NCBI GenBank assembly: GCA_900549655.1
Contig: UROZ01000128.1
Coordinates: 1 to 5,689, forward strand
Direction of reading: 5' to 3'
DNA: 5,689 nucleotides
Origin: an uncultured Collinsella sp.
Lineage (GTDB): Bacteria > Actinomycetota > Coriobacteriia > Coriobacteriales > Coriobacteriaceae
The position numbers were made by a program, and so were the translations under genes. Of the stretch, positions 1-4,720 are shown in pieces. The first letter of the stretch is position 1; each line of letters starts with the position of its first letter. Below the pieces are notes generated by a model, which was not told where the DNA came from, searched no databases, and was given only the letters and a program-made list of their open reading frames with translations.

Positions 1-1
1 T

Positions 2-100
2 GTTTCCCGCCCGTTTCGAAACAATCGCGTAACGCACGCCCTACGAGTGGACACCGCCGACCTCAAGGACGGCAACAAGGGCCCCAAGTTCGACCTGTAA
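2..100 (+). CDS. possible C-terminal tail of a gene entering from the left; product unknown
   Basis: The frame is open from position 2 to a TAA at 98-100 and gives a 32-residue tail ending in DLKDGNKGPKFDL. The last 17 sense codons all end in G or C, as in the real genes here, while the first half has less typical codon use. A competing reading is the frame starting at position 3, which ends at a TAA at 30-32 after FPARFETIA and also looks coding-like. The upstream gene could therefore end at either stop, or a frameshift could lie between them. I do not recognise the family. The stop at 100 sits 12 bp before the first hairpin of the repeat array, so that hairpin lies in the 3' untranslated region if this frame is correct. 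Confidence 0.35.
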   Translation, partial: VSRPFRNNRVTHALRVDTADLKDGNKGPKFDL

Positions 101-112
101 ACTCACCGCTTC

Positions 113-177
113 AAACATCTCAATCTGTAACAGTAAGACCCAATTTCGACGACTAACTGTTACAGATTGAGATGTTT
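113..177. repeat. 80-bp family, hairpin unit 1
   Basis: The arms 113-134 and 156-177 are perfectly complementary over 22 bp, with a 21-nt loop. This is the longest and most intact stem of the array. It lies just behind the stop at 100, and the right arm ends in a short T stretch (175-178), so it could serve as a weak terminator on the plus strand. Confidence 0.9.
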
Positions 178-193
178 TCGAGAGACGGTTCCG

Positions 194-256
194 AATGTCT
201 CGATCTGTAACACGAAGGGCCGGTTTTGGCGGTCAGCTGTTACAGATCGAGATTTT
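194..256. repeat. 80-bp family, hairpin unit 2
   Basis: There is a perfect 15-bp core stem, 198-212 with 238-252. It extends outward through a G-T wobble and one mismatch to 194/256. The loop at 213-237 is 25 nt. The A to G change at 202 relative to unit 1 is matched by T to C at 248, keeping the pair. Confidence 0.9.
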
Positions 257-275
257 CCACAGGACCATTTCTTCC

Positions 276-334
276 TGTCTTGATCTGTAACACCTAGACC
301 CAATTTCCATCCCCAGTTGTTACAGATCAAGACA
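276..334. repeat. 80-bp family, hairpin unit 3
   Basis: The stem is a perfect 17 bp, 276-292 with 318-334, with a 25-nt loop. The C to T change at 281 relative to units 1 and 2 is matched by A at 329 or 330 on the opposite arm, so pairing is kept by a double change. No further copy follows before the transporter. Confidence 0.9.
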
Positions 335-390
335 TTTCGGCAATCCCCTTTCACCTTCCCATTCAAATACAACAATTTTGTTAGTCGTGG

Positions 391-419
391 TTAACTTTTG
401 AGTCTAAAACGGGTATCCT
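391..419 (+). promoter_or_regulatory. candidate promoter for the Nramp transporter
   Basis: TTAACT (391-396) and TATCCT (414-419) are separated by 17 bp and match the sigma-70 boxes at 4 of 6 bases each. Transcription would start near 426, about 30 nt before the ATG. The -35 box overlaps a GTTA-N8-TAAC half-palindrome (380-395) in an AT-rich patch, a plausible place for a metal-responsive repressor such as a DtxR/MntR protein. I cannot match it to a known box. Confidence 0.3.
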
Positions 420-455
420 TTGCGGCGTCAGGCAAACGGCACGCAGGAGCGCACC

Positions 456-1712
456 ATGCTCAACCATCTCAAACAACACTTTGGCTCGCACCGCACCGGC
501 GGTCACGGAGGCCTAGACATTGCACGGCATATCGGCCCCGGGCTTCTCGTGACCGTCGGCTTTATCGATCCGGGCAACTGGGCCTCCAACATGGCCGCCG
601 GCTCGCAGTTTGGCTACGCGCTGCTGTGGATCGTCACGCTGTCCACGATCATGCTCATCGTGCTGCAGCACAACGCGGCGCACTTGGGCATCGCCACGGG
701 CGCCTGCCTTGCCGAGGCCACGACCCGCTTTCTCCCCCGCTTCGTTGGGCGCACGGTGCTCGCCAGTGCCTACCTCGCGACCATCGCCACCGCCATGGCC
801 GAGATCCTGGGCGGCGCGATTGCGCTCCAGATGCTCTTTGGACTGCCCGTGCGTGCCGGCTGCGTCATCGTGGCAGCAGTATCGATGGCGATGCTCATGA
901 CGAACTCCTACAAGCGTGCCGAGCGCTGGATCATCGCCTTCGTCGGCGTGGTAGGACTCTCGTTTTTGGCCGAGCTTGCGCTGGTCAAGGTCGACTGGCC
1001 GCAAGCCGCCGCAAGCTGGATCACGCCCAGTATGCCCACTGGCTCTGCCGCGATTATCGTGAGTGTCCTGGGTGCGGTCGTTATGCCACACAACCTTTTT
1101 CTGCACTCCGAGGTCATCCAATCCATGCACTTCGAAGGCCAAGGCGAGCAGGTTATCGAAGAGCGTCTGCGCTATGAGCTCTTCGACACGCTCTTTTCGA
1201 TGGGCGTGGGCTGGGCAATCAACTCGGCCATGGTCATCCTGGCCGCAACGACCTTCTTTGCGCACGGCATTGTCGTAGACGACCTCGCCGTCGCAGCGGC
1301 CACGCTCTCCCCCATCTTGGGCCCGGCGAGCTCGACCATCTTTGCGGTAGCGCTGCTGTTCGCGGGACTATCGAGCAGCGTGACAGCGGGCATGGCGGCG
1401 GGAACCATCACCGCGGGCATGTTCGACGAGGAATACGACATCCACGACCGACATTCCTCGATCGGGGTGGCGGTCTGTTTCGTCGGCGCAGTGGCGGCGT
1501 GCCTGATCGTCCCGAATCCCTTTGAGGGTCTCATCTGGAGTCAGGCGCTGCTGTCGCTTCAGTTGCCGATTACGGTCTTTGTGCTCATACGACTCACCAG
1601 TTCGCCCCGCGTTATGGGCAAATACGCCAACTCGCGCCCGCTCAACGCGCTGCTCGTAGGGATCGGCGTCATCGTGACGATTCTCGACATCGTGCTGCTA
1701 ACGGGAATGTAA
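456..1712 (+). CDS. Nramp-family divalent metal (Mn2+/Fe2+) transporter, MntH-like
   Basis: This 418-residue polytopic membrane protein most likely imports Mn2+ or Fe2+ by proton coupling. The Nramp signature in TM1 is present: DPGN at residues 38-41 in GFIDPGNWASN. So is the TM6 signature MPHNLFLHS (210-218). The four positions that ligate metal in characterised Nramp transporters are kept: Asp38, Asn41, the Ala207 carbonyl and Met210. The Met favours Mn/Fe over Mg/Ca. Length and the many hydrophobic segments fit the usual 11-TM fold. ATG 456 is chosen because AGGAG lies at 445-449 with a 6-nt spacer; an in-frame TTG at 420 would start inside the leader. The gene stands alone, flanked by hairpin repeats on both sides, with no visible partner gene. 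The precise substrate and subclade cannot be fixed by eye. Confidence 0.95.
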   Translation: MLNHLKQHFGSHRTGGHGGLDIARHIGPGLLVTVGFIDPGNWASNMAAGSQFGYALLWIVTLSTIMLIVLQHNAAHLGIATGACLAEATTRFLPRFVGRTVLASAYLATIATAMAEILGGAIALQMLFGLPVRAGCVIVAAVSMAMLMTNSYKRAERWIIAFVGVVGLSFLAELALVKVDWPQAAASWITPSMPTGSAAIIVSVLGAVVMPHNLFLHSEVIQSMHFEGQGEQVIEERLRYELFDTLFSMGVGWAINSAMVILAATTFFAHGIVVDDLAVAAATLSPILGPASSTIFAVALLFAGLSSSVTAGMAAGTITAGMFDEEYDIHDRHSSIGVAVCFVGAVAACLIVPNPFEGLIWSQALLSLQLPITVFVLIRLTSSPRVMGKYANSRPLNALLVGIGVIVTILDIVLLTGM

Positions 1713-1742
1713 TTGAGATGGCGTGACTGTCCAGATATAACG

Positions 1743-1793
1743 TCTCAATCTGTAACACGTGAGACCGTTTTAAACCGTCAGATAAATCAAAAG
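1743..1793. repeat. decayed fourth copy of the 80-bp hairpin family
   Basis: The left arm TCTCAATCTGTAACA (1743-1757) is identical to the core of unit 1. The following loop keeps the family pattern, ACCG-TTTT then GTCAG (1764-1781), close to unit 2. Where TGTTACAGAT should begin (about 1783) the sequence is an A-rich stretch, so the right arm is lost. Upstream, ATTGAGATG (1712-1720) equals the end of a unit-1 right arm. It lies 31 bp from this left arm, against 32 bp between neighbouring units of the intact array, so a preceding unit may also have existed. Confidence 0.7.
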
Positions 1794-1824
1794 GGTCCCG
1801 GCCGAGAATTCGACCGGGACCCTT
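1784..1824 (-). terminator. rho-independent terminator of the rubredoxin gene
   Basis: An 11-bp perfect GC-rich stem (1791-1801 with 1814-1824) is extended past one mismatch by a CGA/TCG helix closing a GAAT tetraloop. Read on the minus strand it is followed by TTTTGATTT. It lies 40 bp beyond the rubredoxin stop. The stem could also stop plus-strand transcripts from the transporter, but that side lacks a T-run. The A-rich side occupies the space where the decayed repeat lost its right arm. Confidence 0.85.
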
Positions 1825-1863
1825 GGACAGAGCTATGTTCGGCTTTCGCCGTGTGCCTGCGAG

Positions 1864-2007
1864 TTACTCCTCGACGAGCTCAAACTCATCGGGACCGACG
1901 CCGCACACCGGGCACACGTAGTCCTCGGGCAGCTCGGGCGTGTCGACCTCAACCTCGTAACCGCAAACGGTGCACACAAACTTATACGTCTTCTTTTCCT
2001 CAGCCAT
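1864..2007 (-). CDS. rubredoxin, short form (47 residues)
   Basis: The translation starts MAEEKKTYKFVCTVCGYE and contains two rubredoxin knuckles, CTVCG (Cys12, Cys15) and CPVCG (Cys32, Cys35). These four Cys would bind one iron for single-electron transfer in the cytoplasm. It is shorter than classical rubredoxins of about 52-54 residues because the segment between the knuckles is only 16 residues. That resembles the compact rubredoxin domains of fusion proteins. GAGGAG (2014-2019) lies 6 nt before the ATG. The gene follows the flavin reductase in the same direction after an 88-bp AT-rich gap holding a likely promoter, and ends at a strong terminator. Family assignment is secure; the electron partners are inferred from the neighbour. 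Confidence 0.95.
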   Translation of the reverse strand: MAEEKKTYKFVCTVCGYEVEVDTPELPEDYVCPVCGVGPDEFELVEE

Positions 2008-2050
2008 GATGTTCTCCTCTCGAACGTGACTGCTGGTGTACTTACTTATT

Positions 2051-2078
2051 AGTATATATTCTCAATAGTATAATGCAA
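2051..2078 (-). promoter_or_regulatory. likely promoter of the rubredoxin gene
   Basis: On the minus strand TTGCAT (2073-2078) and TATACT (2051-2056) are 16 bp apart in a strikingly AT-rich patch (about 2038-2095). TATACTA occurs a second time 16 bp upstream, overlapping the spacer. Transcription would begin near 2043, leaving a leader of about 36 nt. The -35 match is weak and the -10 match is good. Confidence 0.5.
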
Positions 2079-2095
2079 GTATTTTTAGAACATTT

Positions 2096-2599
2096 CTAGC
2101 CTTGATACGACGAGGCTTTGGGCGGCGTCTTGCCCTTTAGCACCTTGTGATAGTAGTCGTACGTCAGCGGCGTCTCGTCGCTCAGGCGCTCGGCATCCTC
2201 GACCTCGCCAATAAACAGCAGATGCGTGCCCACATCCACAGTGTCGATCAAACGGCAGCTAAACAGGGCCGCCGCGTGCTCGGGCACATAGGGCATGCCC
2301 AGAGCCGTCTCGCGGGTCTCGTATTTGGCAAACTTGTCATAATCGCTACTGGTGCGGAACCCAAAGTTACCGATGTAGAGCATGTCGGCGGTCTGATCGA
2401 TCACGGTCAGCGCGAACGCTTTGGCCGATGCGATGACGCCCGAGGTGACATTGTCCTTGTTCACGGCAACCGAAATACGCGGCGGCATGGACGTCACCTG
2501 CACCGCCGTGTTGATAACGCAGCCGGCGCGCAGCCCGTCTGCCGCGGCACTCACCACGTACAGGCCGCTCGGCATGGTAAAGAACGCAGTTTTGTCCAT
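2096..2599 (-). CDS. flavin reductase-like FMN-binding split-barrel protein (Hrb N-domain type)
   Basis: The 167-residue protein matches the flavin reductase-like domain. It has GLYVVS at 12-17, QVTSMPP at 34-40, VNKDN at 46-50, a GNFGFRTS stretch at 77-84, GTHLLFIGEV at 124-133 and the C-terminal TYDYYHKVLKGKTPP at 146-160. It should bind FMN and use NAD(P)H as reductant in the cytoplasm. The C-terminal pattern is the one I know from the first domain of high-molecular-weight rubredoxin (Hrb) of acetogenic clostridia, where a rubredoxin domain follows directly. Here the rubredoxin is a separate gene 88 bp downstream. The start at 2599 is preceded by AGGGGAG (2608-2614) with an 8-nt spacer. 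A longer in-frame start at 2791 would run through a terminator and a hairpin repeat. No promoter was recognised. Confidence 0.9.
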   Translation of the reverse strand: MDKTAFFTMPSGLYVVSAAADGLRAGCVINTAVQVTSMPPRISVAVNKDNVTSGVIASAKAFALTVIDQTADMLYIGNFGFRTSSDYDKFAKYETRETALGMPYVPEHAAALFSCRLIDTVDVGTHLLFIGEVEDAERLSDETPLTYDYYHKVLKGKTPPKASSYQG

Positions 2600-2650
2600 A
2601 ACGATCACTCCCCTAGCTCGGGTTGGAACCTCATGAATGTATGTACCCAC

Positions 2651-2684
2651 AAAAAAGGCGGCACCCATAACGGACGCCGCCTTT
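2651..2684 (-). terminator. rho-independent terminator after the TPR-smpB operon
   Basis: A 9-bp stem, AAAGGCGGC (2654-2662) with GCCGCCTTT (2676-2684), has a 13-nt loop. Read on the minus strand it is followed directly by six Ts (2651-2656). It lies about 120 bp past the smpB stop, with the hairpin repeat in between. It separates the operon from the flavin reductase gene. Confidence 0.85.
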
Positions 2685-2726
2685 GAGACATATGTGTCAG
2701 AACAGTAAGAAAGATGAGACGCCCGC

Positions 2727-2793
2727 AGTTGCGGTGAAATAGGGACTGAATAGCCCCTCAAACAGGCAAAACAGTCCGTATTCCACCGCAACT
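2727..2793. repeat. large hairpin repeat, second sequence family
   Basis: Arms 2727-2748 and 2772-2793 are complementary at 20 of 22 positions (one A-C and one G-G mismatch) around a 23-nt loop. The core is GTTGCGGTG with CACCGCAAC at the outer ends and GGACTG with CAGTCC at the inner ends. It starts 11 bp beyond the smpB stop, so it would sit in the 3' end of that mRNA. It has no T-run and is followed by a proper terminator, so termination is probably not its main role. Size and layout resemble the 80-bp family, but the sequence is unrelated. Confidence 0.85.
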
Positions 2794-2803
2794 TACAGAG
2801 TGC

Positions 2804-3274
2804 CTAGCGGTTGCGTTCCTTAAGGGCGCGGTCGATCTCGCGTTGGACATCACGCTTGGCCATGTCCTCGCGCTTGTCGTAGAGCTTCTTGCCGCGACCC
2901 AGACCCAGCAGCAGCTTTACGCGGCCATCGGTATTAAAGTAGAGCTCCAACGGAACCAGCGCATAACCACGGTTGCGAAGTTTGCCGTCAAGAAAGTCGA
3001 TCTCCTTGCGGTGCAGCAGCAGACGACGCCGACGGTCGGGATCGCGATTCCACACGCCACCATGGCTATAAGGGTGGATATGCAGTCCGACGAGCCAGCA
3101 CTCGCCGCCACGAATCAGCGCAAAAGTGTCAGTGATCTGACAGGCGCGCTCGCGAATCGACTTGACCTCGGTGCCGCTCAGCTCAATACCGCACTCAAAC
3201 GTCTCATCGATAAAGTACTCGTGATGTGCCGAGCGATTCTTGGAAATGAGTTTGCGCTCGCGCTTACTGGGCAT
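2804..3274 (-). CDS. smpB: SsrA (tmRNA)-binding protein SmpB
   Basis: SmpB binds the tRNA-like domain of tmRNA and enters stalled ribosomes so that the nascent chain is tagged and the ribosome released. The 156-residue product has the family's usual length and blocks: NRSAHHEYFI at 13-22, GIELSGTEVKSIR at 29-41, HIHPY at 65-69, RRLLLH at 83-88, LVPLELYF at 106-113 and GRGKKLYDKR at 126-135. A basic C-terminal tail (140-156) follows, the part known to insert into the empty mRNA channel. ATG 3274 has AAGGAGG (3281-3287) 6 nt upstream, inside the end of the TPR gene, which overlaps by 11 bp, so translation is probably coupled. A longer frame to 3415 only repeats the upstream gene in another frame. 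The tmRNA gene is not in this window. Confidence 0.97.
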   Translation of the reverse strand: MPSKRERKLISKNRSAHHEYFIDETFECGIELSGTEVKSIRERACQITDTFALIRGGECWLVGLHIHPYSHGGVWNRDPDRRRRLLLHRKEIDFLDGKLRNRGYALVPLELYFNTDGRVKLLLGLGRGKKLYDKREDMAKRDVQREIDRALKERNR

Positions 3275-4181
3275 CGCCGGCCTCCTTGGCGCCATCGGCG
3301 TTTGAGCCCGCAGCCTCGCGCTTTGCCTTGCGCTCGGCATTGAGCTCGGCATCGCTCTCGCGCACCAGTTTGATAATCGCCGCGCAGGCCTCCTCGCCCA
3401 CCAAGTCGCGAGCACGTACCGTCAGGCGCGTCGCCTCCTGCTTGTCGCCGTCGCTTGCAGCATCGGTCGCGCACATAATCAGGCAGATGGCAATCTCGGC
3501 CGAAGGCGAGGTCGGAACGCCTTGCAGGGCCAGTTCACCCATCACGTGCTCGTCGCTCTCATCGGCGGCATCCGGATAGGTGGTATGGATCTTGTTGAGC
3601 AGGCGCGTCGTATGCGCATCGTTGGGCGCCAGGCGCAGCGCCAGACGCGCGCAGCCCACGGCAGCCGAAGCGTTCTCGGTCTCGGGCTCCAAGAAGTACT
3701 GACCCAGATTGGCGTAAGCGCGGGCGGCGCACTTGCCATCGCTTGCACGCTCCAGCACCGAGAACGAGAGCGATGCCCATTCCTGCTTGTCTTCGAGTGC
3801 GCGGAACAGCTCGGCCAAATCCAAGCGATAGTTGCAGTTCATGGGGTCCCAACGCACAGCCTGCATCAGGGCATTGCGAGCGCTCACATAATCCTGCTGG
3901 CGAATGTAGGCAAACGCCATATCAGAGTACAGGCGGTCAAACGGCACCTCGACCTGCACGAGCTCGCGCGGATCCTTCTCCACGCGGCGATAGGCCAAGC
4001 GCTCAAACTTGCTATCAAAGCTAAAGTATTGGCGCTTCTCCTCCGTCTTGCACTCGGCGTCGATATACTCCTCGGCGAGCTCCACCAGGCGCTCCAGCAG
4101 CGGCGTCGCCGTAGCCAGGTCGCCCTGCGCCAGATAGTTCTCGGCATACGTGATGTCTTGCAAGCTGATGGGCAGGTCCAT
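3264..4181 (-). CDS. tetratricopeptide-repeat (TPR) protein of unknown role
   Basis: This 305-residue protein has no signal peptide or membrane segment and so is probably cytoplasmic. It is built of helix pairs. The clearest TPR runs from about residue 83 to 117 (YSDMAFAYIRQQDYVSARNAL, ending in WDP). Less perfect ones follow at about 117-150 and 153-187 (YANLGQYF, then CARLALRLAPND). The C-terminus (276-305) is a charged Lys/Glu/Ala-rich tail. TPRs usually serve as protein-binding scaffolds; the partner here is unknown. It is the first gene of a two-gene unit with smpB and overlaps the smpB start by 11 bp. GAGGAG (4187-4192) is 5 nt before the ATG. The upstream tRNA terminator separates it from the tRNA genes. 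No clear promoter was found between the two. Confidence 0.85.
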   Translation of the reverse strand: MDLPISLQDITYAENYLAQGDLATATPLLERLVELAEEYIDAECKTEEKRQYFSFDSKFERLAYRRVEKDPRELVQVEVPFDRLYSDMAFAYIRQQDYVSARNALMQAVRWDPMNCNYRLDLAELFRALEDKQEWASLSFSVLERASDGKCAARAYANLGQYFLEPETENASAAVGCARLALRLAPNDAHTTRLLNKIHTTYPDAADESDEHVMGELALQGVPTSPSAEIAICLIMCATDAASDGDKQEATRLTVRARDLVGEEACAAIIKLVRESDAELNAERKAKREAAGSNADGAKEAGDAQ

Positions 4182-4238
4182 GACAACTCCTCGGTCCAGG
4201 CGGCAGACTCAACGCGCCTTAAACATCGGTCAATACAC

Positions 4239-4266
4239 AAAACCCGGGTCTCTTGCGAGGCCCGGG
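4239..4266 (-). terminator. terminator of the tRNA-Gln/tRNA-Glu transcript
   Basis: Read on the minus strand, CCCGGGCCTC pairs with GAGACCCGGG (one C-A mismatch) around a GCAA tetraloop (4253-4256). TTTTGTG follows. It begins 10 bp after the 3' end of tRNA-Glu, the normal position for a tRNA operon terminator, and lies upstream of the TPR gene start. Confidence 0.8.
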
Positions 4267-4276
4267 AGTTCAATTT

Positions 4277-4353
4277 TGGTAGCCCGTACCAGATTCGAAC
4301 TGGTGATCTCCGCCTTGAGAGGGCGGCGTCCTAAACCGCTAGACGAACGGGCC
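4277..4353 (-). tRNA. tRNA-Glu (anticodon CUC)
   Basis: The 77-nt gene includes an encoded CCA. The acceptor arms GGCCCGT and ACGGGCT pair (first pair G-U), with A as discriminator. The anticodon arm is CCGCC, loop CTCTCAA, GGCGG, giving anticodon CTC, which reads GAG. The T arm carries the standard GTTCGAATC. It is the second gene of a pair, 17 bp after tRNA-Gln. Confidence 0.95.
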
Positions 4354-4370
4354 ATATGTAGCAAATGCAA

Positions 4371-4444
4371 TGGCTGGGATGGAGGGAGTCGAACCCCCAT
4401 TGACGGAACCAGAATCCGCTGTCCTGCCATTAGACGACATCCCA
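4371..4444 (-). tRNA. tRNA-Gln (anticodon CUG)
   Basis: The 74-nt gene includes an encoded CCA. The acceptor arms TGGGATG and CATCCCA give the U1-A72 pair typical of tRNA-Gln, with G as discriminator. The anticodon loop is TTCTGGT, so the anticodon is CTG, reading CAG. The T loop GTTCGACTC is normal. It is the first gene of the pair, about 38 nt after the predicted transcription start. Confidence 0.95.
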
Positions 4445-4488
4445 ATGACTGCATCGCTGCGCTCGGCTGTGCCTTTGCGCAAGAAAGA

Positions 4489-4517
4489 AATATACGGGAA
4501 GTCTCGCCGTGACGCAA
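4489..4517 (-). promoter_or_regulatory. sigma-70-type promoter of the tRNA pair
   Basis: On the minus strand TTGCGT (4512-4517) and TATATT (4489-4494) have an ideal 17-bp spacer; the -10 box matches 5 of 6. A GC-rich stretch follows before the mature tRNA-Gln. An AT-rich A-tract region lies directly upstream of the -35 box, as in strong stable-RNA promoters. Confidence 0.75.
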
Positions 4518-4520
4518 GCC

Positions 4521-4555
4521 CCAATTTTGACTTTTTTGAAATTCAGTCAAATTGG
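4521..4555. promoter_or_regulatory. AT-rich inverted repeat abutting the tRNA promoter
   Basis: CCAATTTTGACT (4521-4532) faces AGTCAAATTGG (4545-4555). These are complementary apart from one extra T, around a 12-nt centre containing a T-tract. It starts 4 bp upstream of the tRNA -35 box. It could be an UP element for RNA polymerase or an operator; the sequence alone does not decide. Confidence 0.45.
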
Positions 4556-4720
4556 CCTAATTTAGTCCAACCCGTGAAGGACCTGTGAAGCCAACCGCTG
4601 TACACGAAGGGCAAAACGCCGCGAGCGGTAGCCGTCAACCGCTGGCAGATTCTACCGTGAAAACGATAGCACCAGGCAACACAATCGAAGTATCAATGAT
4701 CACGTAGATATCGAGGCACC

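Larger units (their letters stand above)
113..334. repeat. tandem array of three palindromic hairpin repeats, exact 80-bp period
   Basis: Three inverted repeats are centred at 145, 225 and 305. All keep ATCTGTAACA in the left arm (123-132, 203-212, 283-292) and TGTTACAGAT in the right arm (158-167, 238-247, 318-327), always 80 bp apart. The outer arms differ between units (CTCAAT, CTCGAT, CTTGAT) and the opposite arm carries the matching change each time. The loops are less conserved, but units 1 and 3 share AGACCCAATTTC at the same phase (136-147, 296-307). No convincing coding frame covers the array. It fills most of the 355-bp gap before the metal transporter. The type resembles dispersed bacterial interspersed palindromes or MITE remnants; function is unknown. 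Confidence 0.9.

Noticed and set aside
113..334. CRISPR array, because of three regularly spaced repeats
   Set aside because: Each unit is a palindrome of about 60 bp with loops and spacers that are themselves similar. There are only three units and no cas genes, so this is not a direct repeat with unique spacers.
420..455. TTG start at 420 for the transporter
   Set aside because: No ribosome site precedes it and it overlaps the expected transcription start. ATG 456 has AGGAG at ideal spacing.
335..455. Metal riboswitch in the transporter leader
   Set aside because: The leader after the predicted start is only about 30 nt, and no yybP-ykoY-like or other known fold is visible.
398..1177. Overlapping plus-strand frame of 259 codons in the transporter gene
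   Set aside because: Arg/His/Ala-rich translation without any domain, in an out-of-frame shadow of the transporter.
513..1265. Long open frame on the minus strand inside the transporter gene
   Set aside because: It is an antisense by-product of GC-rich codon use. The plus-strand Nramp motifs are unmistakable and the antisense protein is a low-complexity Arg/Gly/His mixture.
2086..2098. TAGAA-TTCTA mini-hairpin at the flavin reductase stop as a terminator
   Set aside because: The stem is only 5 AT-rich base pairs and no T-run follows on the minus strand.
2147..2686. Plus-strand open frame opposite the flavin reductase
   Set aside because: Antisense shadow with no ribosome binding site and no recognisable domain; it also runs through a terminator.
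2600..2791. 64-residue N-terminal extension of the flavin reductase
   Set aside because: It would translate through a terminator and a hairpin repeat. The ATG at 2599 has its own good ribosome site and matches the family's normal start.
3275..3415. 47-residue N-terminal extension of SmpB
   Set aside because: This stretch is the TPR gene in another frame. The ATG at 3274 has a strong AAGGAGG and fits the family length.
3522..4334. Plus-strand open frame opposite the TPR gene and reaching into tRNA-Glu
   Set aside because: It is antisense to a well-supported gene and its last part is the complement of a tRNA, so it is not a real gene.
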